11,069 nt of DNA from the NCBI GenBank assembly GCA_934454435.1, contig CAKSGA010000079.1, positions 1 through 11,069 of the forward strand, given 5' to 3'. Below are positions 7,021 to 11,069 of the stretch, one piece after another. The DNA is from an uncultured Oscillospiraceae bacterium (GTDB lineage: Bacteria > Bacillota > Clostridia > Oscillospirales > Ruminococcaceae). The position numbers and the translations under genes are program-made. The stretch's first letter is position 1; each line of letters opens with the position of its first letter. The notes under the pieces are model-generated. The model saw only the letters and a list, made by a program, of their open reading frames with translations. It had not been told where the DNA came from and searched no databases.

Positions 7021-7479
7021 GTGATAATCAATATTCAGAACGTTCTGCGTACTTCCCAGCTTTCCCCGGCTGTTCTTGCCGGAATTGCCTCGACTGCAGC
7101 GAACACCTCGCATCTGGACGTGTATTATTATCGCAGCTGCATGAAACAGGCGCTGCTTACCGCTGTCGTTACCTGCGACAAAACGGCAAGGGGAGTCTGT
7201 GTGTGCAGTAAATCCATGATTCCGGACAGCTGTGAGATAGATTCGATCTGTATCGAGGACGGTTTCCGCAGAAAGGGTCTTGGCAGGAAGCTGCTTGCAC
7301 ATTCGTTAAGGAATATGCGCTCCCTTAAAATAAAGGCAGCGTATCTCTGGGTCAATGAAAACGACACGGGTTCTCTCGCTTTTTTCAGGACTTTCGGCTT
7401 TGAGCCGGACGGGAAGCGCCGCAGCTCGCAAAACGGCCTGCCCGGAGAAGAGCTGCGCTGTAAAATCGACATTTACTAG
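7021..7479 (+). CDS. GNAT-family N-acetyltransferase inside the leu operon
   Basis: A 152-residue protein with a C-terminal GNAT core. Strand beta-4 is [17 protein letters not shown], with the acetyl-CoA pyrophosphate loop R83-R84-K85-G86-L87-G88 (the R/Q-x-x-G-x-G/A motif). It is followed by the helix [11 protein letters not shown], strand [26 protein letters not shown] with the typical N-x-x-x-x-x-x-F-x-x-x-G-F ending, and a basic tail. The N-terminal 65 residues are poorly conserved and Cys-rich; seven cysteines occur in total, including the pair C60 and C62. The substrate is unknown. The start is GTG 7021 with AAGGGGG (7007-7013) 7 bp upstream. It lies 21 bp after leuD and 14 bp before leuB, so it is co-transcribed with leucine genes, although GNAT proteins have no established role in that pathway. 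Confidence 0.85.
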   Translation: MIINIQNVLRTSQLSPAVLAGIASTAANTSHLDVYYYRSCMKQALLTAVVTCDKTARGVCVCSKSMIPDSCEIDSICIEDGFRRKGLGRKLLAHSLRNMRSLKIKAAYLWVNENDTGSLAFFRTFGFEPDGKRRSSQNGLPGEELRCKIDIY

Positions 7480-7493
7480 AAAGGTGTATATTC

Positions 7494-8576
7494 ATGGAAA
7501 AGAATATCGCAGTGATCAAGGGCGACGGAATAGGCCCCGAAATAGTTACTGAAGCAATGAAGGTGCTCGACAGGGTGGCTGAGAAATTCGGACACAGGTT
7601 CAATTACGAACAGCTTCTGATGGGCGGCTGCTCCATCGATGCAAACGGAGTTCCGCTCACGGACGAGACCATCGGGCGCTGCAAGGCTTCTGACGCTGTA
7701 CTGATGGGAAGCATCGGCGGCGACACTACGAAGTCCCCGTGGTATAAGCTCCCGGCAAATCTTCGTCCGGAGGCTGGCCTGCTGAAGATACGCAAGTCGC
7801 TGGGTCTGTTTGCGAACCTGCGTCCCTGTCTGCTTTTCAGCGAGCTTGCTTCTGCATGCCCGCTCAAGACTGAGATCAGCGAAAAGGGCTTTGATATGCT
7901 CATCATGCGTGAGCTCACCGGCGGTCTGTACTTCGGCGAGCGTCACACATCTGATGTCGATGGCGTTATGACGGCTGTCGATACCCTCAGCTATAACGAA
8001 AAAGAGATACGCCGTATCGCCATCAAGGCGTTCGACGTTGCTATGAAGCGCCGCAAGAAGGTCACAAGCGTTGACAAGGCGAACGTCCTCGACAGCTCCA
8101 GACTCTGGAGAAAGGTAGTTGAGGAGGTCGCAAAGGACTACCCCGAGGTCAGGCTGGAGCACATGCTGGTGGATAATTCTGCCATGCAGCTTGTAAAGGA
8201 CCCGGCACAGTTCGATGTAATGGTGACCGAGAACATGTTCGGCGACATTCTGTCCGATGAGGCTTCCATGATCACCGGCTCCATCGGCATGCTTCCCTCT
8301 GCAAGCATGAACGAAACAAAGTTCGGTCTGTATGAGCCCTCCGGCGGCTCTGCACCTGACATCGCAGGTCAGAACAAGGCTAACCCCATTGCAACGGTAC
8401 TTTCTGCCGCAATGATGCTGCGTTACTCATTTGACATGAACGAGGAGGCTGACGCTGTGGAGAATGCAGTCCGCCAGACCATCAAGGACGGCTTCAGAAC
8501 AGGTGATATCATGTCCGAGGGCATGACTCTTCTCTCCTGCACTGGAATGGGCAGCAAGATCGCAGAATACATTTAA
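7494..8576 (+). CDS. leuB: 3-isopropylmalate dehydrogenase LeuB
   Basis: NAD-dependent oxidative decarboxylase that turns 3-isopropylmalate into the precursor of 2-oxoisocaproate, the third step of leucine synthesis; cytoplasmic homodimer. The 360-residue length is typical. The N-terminus [13 protein letters not shown] and GSIGGD (72-77) are family blocks. Substrate residues are visible as R100, R110, R139 (in [12 protein letters not shown]) and Y146; K195 and D227 provide catalytic contacts, and D251 and D255 in [10 protein letters not shown] bind the metal. The segment [20 protein letters not shown] (279-298) is the cofactor-binding block characteristic of LeuB. Start ATG 7494 follows AAGGTG at 7481-7486. 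It is the last gene of the operon. Confidence 0.97.
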   Translation: MEKNIAVIKGDGIGPEIVTEAMKVLDRVAEKFGHRFNYEQLLMGGCSIDANGVPLTDETIGRCKASDAVLMGSIGGDTTKSPWYKLPANLRPEAGLLKIRKSLGLFANLRPCLLFSELASACPLKTEISEKGFDMLIMRELTGGLYFGERHTSDVDGVMTAVDTLSYNEKEIRRIAIKAFDVAMKRRKKVTSVDKANVLDSSRLWRKVVEEVAKDYPEVRLEHMLVDNSAMQLVKDPAQFDVMVTENMFGDILSDEASMITGSIGMLPSASMNETKFGLYEPSGGSAPDIAGQNKANPIATVLSAAMMLRYSFDMNEEADAVENAVRQTIKDGFRTGDIMSEGMTLLSCTGMGSKIAEYI

Positions 8577-8588
8577 GATAATTCATGG

Positions 8589-8611
8589 GCCGTGTTTTTT
8601 GCACGGCTTTT
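8589..8611 (+). terminator. Terminator of the leu operon
   Basis: A 6-bp stem GCCGTG (8589-8594) / CACGGC (8602-8607) with a T-rich 7-nt loop is followed by TTTT, then a second T5 run at 8616-8620. It starts 12 bp after the leuB stop. The stem is short but GC-rich. Confidence 0.7.
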
Positions 8612-8682
8612 GGGCTTTTTGCCGAAAATCTTTCCACAACGGGGGATTTACATGTCGAATACATTGAATTACTGCAAAAGTG

Positions 8683-8711
8683 TTGCATTTGCTTAAAATT
8701 TAGGTTATAAT
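8683..8711 (+). promoter_or_regulatory. Sigma-A promoter of glyA
   Basis: A -35 TTGCAT (8683-8688) and a perfect -10 TATAAT (8706-8711) are separated by 17 bp. Transcription would begin near 8718, leaving a leader of only about 29 nt, too short for a riboswitch. No other element is evident in 8612-8682. Confidence 0.88.
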
Positions 8712-8746
8712 TAAATTAACGGATATTCAGAAAGGAGCTTTTGAAA

Positions 8747-9997
8747 ATGTACAATGATATCGTGGACACCATTGGTTTTCTGAGCAATTATGACAGCGAG
8801 GTCGCTGACGCAATGAACCTTGAGCTCAAGCGCCAGAAGAGAAATCTGGAGCTCATCGCCAGCGAGAACATCGTTTCTCCGGCTGTAATGGCGGCTATGG
8901 GCAGCGTTCTCACCAACAAGTACGCCGAGGGCTATCCCGGCAAGCGCTACTACGGCGGCTGCGAGGACGTTGATATCGTGGAGAACATCGCTATCGAGCG
9001 TGCCAAGAAGCTGTTCGGCGCAAAGTTCGCTAACGTACAGGCGCATTCCGGCGCACAGGCTAACACTGCCGTTTATCTGGCACTGCTCCAGCCCGGCGAT
9101 ACTGTTATGGGAATGAGCCTTGCACATGGCGGCCACCTGACCCATGGTTCTCCCGTCAATCTCTCCGGAAAGTTCTATAACTTCGTACCCTACGGCACCA
9201 ACGATGACGGCTTCATCGACTACGAGGAGCTCTACAAGCTGGCTAACAAGAACAAGCCCAAGCTCATCGTTGCCGGTGCTTCCGCTTACCCCAGGGTGAT
9301 CGACTTTGAGAAGCTGTCTTCTATCGCAAGGGCGGTAGGAGCTTACCTCATGGTCGATATGGCTCACATTGCCGGACTTGTAGCTGCAGGCCAGCACATC
9401 AGCCCTGTTCCTTATGCTGATGTTGTTACAACTACAACTCACAAGACCCTGAGAGGTCCTAGGGGCGGCCTTATCCTCACCAACAACGAATATATCGCAA
9501 AGAAGATCAACTCCGCAATATTCCCCGGAATTCAGGGCGGTCCCCTCATGCATGTTATCGCAGGCAAGGCTGTATGCTTCGGCGAGGCGCTCAAGCCTGA
9601 GTTCAAGGCATACGGCGAGCAGATCGTGAAGAACGCTAAGGTCCTTGCTGACACACTGCTTGAAAAGGGCTTCCAGCTTGTATCCGGCGGCACTGACAAC
9701 CACCTCATGCTGGTTGACCTCCGTCCGTTCAACATCACCGGTAAGGACCTCCAGAACAACCTTGATGACTGCTACATCACCGTAAACAAGAACGCTATCC
9801 CGAACGACCCGCAGAAGCCTGCGCTCACTTCCGGCGTTCGTATCGGTACTCCTGCAGTTACCACAAGAGGTCTGAAGGAGGACGACATGCGTGTTGTCGG
9901 CGAGTGTATCTACCTCATTGCCAAGGATTACGAGGGCAACAAGGAAAAGGTACGTGGCATGGTAAACGAGATCTGCGCAAAGTATCCTCTGTATGAA
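8747..9997 (+). CDS. glyA: Serine hydroxymethyltransferase GlyA
   Basis: PLP enzyme interconverting serine plus tetrahydrofolate with glycine plus 5,10-methylene-THF, the main one-carbon source for purine, thymidylate and methionine synthesis; cytoplasmic. The 417-residue length matches bacterial GlyA. Visible family features are ELIASEN (35-41), [12 protein letters not shown] (62-73), [10 protein letters not shown] (101-110), [11 protein letters not shown] (124-134), DMAHIAGL (204-211) with D204 and H207 near the cofactor, the Schiff-base lysine K233 in [14 protein letters not shown], and SGVRIGTPA (362-370) with the substrate-carboxylate arginine R365. I chose ATG 8747, which is 9 bp after the GGAG of AAAGGAGC (8731-8738); TTG 8741 in the same frame is less likely. 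It is transcribed alone, between its own promoter and a downstream hairpin. The TGA stop is at 9998-10000. Confidence 0.97.
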
Positions 9998-10006
9998 TGA
10001 CCTGTT

Positions 10007-10035
10007 CAGCTCCCTTGCCGTGGGCGGGGGAGCTG
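10007..10035 (+). terminator. Hairpin after glyA, weak terminator
   Basis: An 8-bp perfect stem CAGCTCCC (10007-10014) / GGGAGCTG (10028-10035), with a small inner GCC/GGC pairing, lies just after the glyA stop. No T-tract follows (TAAGTGCG), so it may stabilise the mRNA 3' end or terminate only partly, letting transcripts read into the PRPP synthetase gene. Confidence 0.5.
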
Positions 10036-10087
10036 TAAGTGCGTATCCGGTTAGAATAGACTATAAATTGTGAAGGAAGATCAAACG

Positions 10088-11069
10088 ATGACAACTGTTA
10101 AGAACACCGAGGTTTTATACCAGAATTTCAATTCCGTTGCACCTCTCGGCCTTATCTGCATGAACGGCACGCAGGAGCTTGGCGCAAAGATCAACAGCTA
10201 CCTTGAAAGATGGGCTGACAGAAACGGTATGGAGCATGACGATTATATGATCGAGTGCCAGTGCCCCCGTTTCCAGTCCGGCGATGCTAAGGGTCTTATA
10301 AAGAGCACGGTACGTGGCAAGGACCTGTTTATACTTGTTGACGTAGGAAACTACAGCTGCAAGTACAAGCTCTTCGACCAGGAAAACAGCATGTCCCCCG
10401 ATGACCACTACATGGATCTGATGAGAATTATTCAGGCTGCCAGCGGCAAGCCGCACCGTATCAATGTCATCATGCCGCTTCTTTATGGCGGACGTCAGCA
10501 CAGAAGAAGCTATCGTGAGTCCCTGGACTGCGCAGTAGCACTTCAGGAAATGCAGAGAATGGGTGTTCAGAACGTTGTTACCGTGGACGCTCACGACCCC
10601 AGGGTATGCAACGCAGTTCCGCTGATGGGCTTCGACAATGTTATGCCGTCCTATCAGGTGCTGAAGGCTATGTTCAAGGATTTCCCCGACCTTATCATCG
10701 ACAAGGATCACTTCATGGTAGTCAGCCCGGACGAGGGTGCCCTCCAGAGAAACATGTTCTACGCTTCCGTTATGAGCGTTGACATGGGCATGTTCTACAA
10801 GCGCCGTGACTATTCCGTTATCGTTGACGGCAGAAATCCCATCGTTGCGCATGAGTACCTCGGCTCCTCCGTTGAAGGCAAGGACGTCTTTGTTGCTGAC
10901 GATATCATTTCCTCCGGCGAGTCCATGCTGGATATCGCAAAGGAGCTCAAGGCACGCAAGGCGAAGAGAATGTTCGCTTATGCTACCTACCCCATCTTCA
11001 CAAAGGGGCTGAAGCAGTTCGATGAGGCATACGAAAAGGGACTTATCCACGGCGTGTTCGGTACAAACC
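10088..11069 (+). CDS. Divergent ribose-phosphate pyrophosphokinase (PRPP synthetase), 3'-truncated by window end
   Basis: An open frame from ATG 10088 runs off the right edge with no stop after 327 codons. AAGGAAG at 10073-10079 is the ribosome binding site, 8 bp upstream. The protein aligns in order with PRPP synthetases: RFQSGDAK (61-68) for RFSDGE, MPLLYGGRQHRRSYRE (129-144) for IPYYGYARQDRK, VDAHDP (166-171) for LDLHAPQ, VVSPDEGALQR (211-221) for VVSPDHGGVTR, YKRRDYS (237-243) for the KRRP region, and the PRPP loop DDIISSGES (271-279) for DDIIDTAGT. The expected reaction is ribose 5-phosphate plus ATP to PRPP plus AMP. It is longer than the roughly 315-residue classical enzyme, with an N-terminal extension and extra residues around 95-118, and several catalytic-site positions are substituted. 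This pattern recalls a divergent clostridial subfamily; activity is inferred. A possible -10 TATAAA at 10062-10067 has no good -35. Confidence 0.87.
   Translation, partial: MTTVKNTEVLYQNFNSVAPLGLICMNGTQELGAKINSYLERWADRNGMEHDDYMIECQCPRFQSGDAKGLIKSTVRGKDLFILVDVGNYSCKYKLFDQENSMSPDDHYMDLMRIIQAASGKPHRINVIMPLLYGGRQHRRSYRESLDCAVALQEMQRMGVQNVVTVDAHDPRVCNAVPLMGFDNVMPSYQVLKAMFKDFPDLIIDKDHFMVVSPDEGALQRNMFYASVMSVDMGMFYKRRDYSVIVDGRNPIVAHEYLGSSVEGKDVFVADDIISSGESMLDIAKELKARKAKRMFAYATYPIFTKGLKQFDEAYEKGLIHGVFGTN

Noticed and set aside
8652..8696. 14-codon ORF upstream of glyA (MSNTLNYCKS...)
   Set aside because: It overlaps the -35 box of the glyA promoter, so it would not be on the glyA transcript, and it is too short to support.
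8612..8746. Glycine riboswitch upstream of glyA
   Set aside because: The predicted transcript leader is only about 29 nt, too short to hold one.
8711..9703. Long minus-strand open frame opposite glyA
   Set aside because: Antisense shadow of a conserved gene, with no ribosome binding site or recognisable domain; the same holds for the minus-strand frame opposite the PRPP synthetase gene.

Overview
The window looks like an ordinary chromosomal segment of a Gram-positive anaerobe of the class Clostridia, most likely Ruminococcus or a close relative (family Oscillospiraceae/Ruminococcaceae). This is inferred from the style of the predicted proteins, strong AGGAGG-type ribosome binding sites, textbook sigma-A promoters with 17-bp spacers, GC-rich third codon positions in coding DNA and AT-rich intergenic DNA. 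No mobile element, CRISPR array or recognisable defence system was found. All protein genes lie on the plus strand; the only minus-strand gene is a tRNA.

Layout. (1) 1-1914: the C-terminal end of a YgiQ-type radical SAM protein whose tail carries six tandem 18-bp/6-residue repeats, then a membrane-anchored ComEC-like metallo-beta-lactamase-fold hydrolase, then a small DUF3006 protein. The three overlap or abut, read as one operon and end at a clean terminator. (2) 1915-4620: the translational GTPase TypA/BipA with its own promoter, then a HAD-family YjjG-like nucleotidase behind a hairpin. (3) 4641-4805: a minus-strand tRNA-Ser(CGA) with its own perfect-spacing promoter and terminator, convergent with the HAD gene. 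(4) 4845-5031: a 50-codon possible small protein followed by a strong terminator. (5) 5092-8611: a leucine-biosynthesis operon leuC-leuD-GNAT-leuB with a strong promoter, a structured leader of about 118 nt and a terminator. LeuC and LeuD form isopropylmalate isomerase and LeuB oxidises its product; leuA is not in the window. (6) 8683-10035: glyA (serine hydroxymethyltransferase) as its own unit. (7) 10088-end: a divergent PRPP synthetase gene running off the right edge.

The metabolic genes fit amino-acid and one-carbon/nucleotide biosynthesis: LeuCDB makes leucine precursor, GlyA supplies glycine and methylene-THF, PRPP synthetase feeds nucleotide, histidine and tryptophan synthesis, and the YjjG-like enzyme may clean up aberrant nucleotides. 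I see no convincing undescribed system. The points most worth a second look are the palindromic tandem repeat in the ygiQ tail, the leuC leader and its promoter-flanking inverted repeat, the GNAT gene embedded in the leu operon, and the small acidic ORF at 4845.
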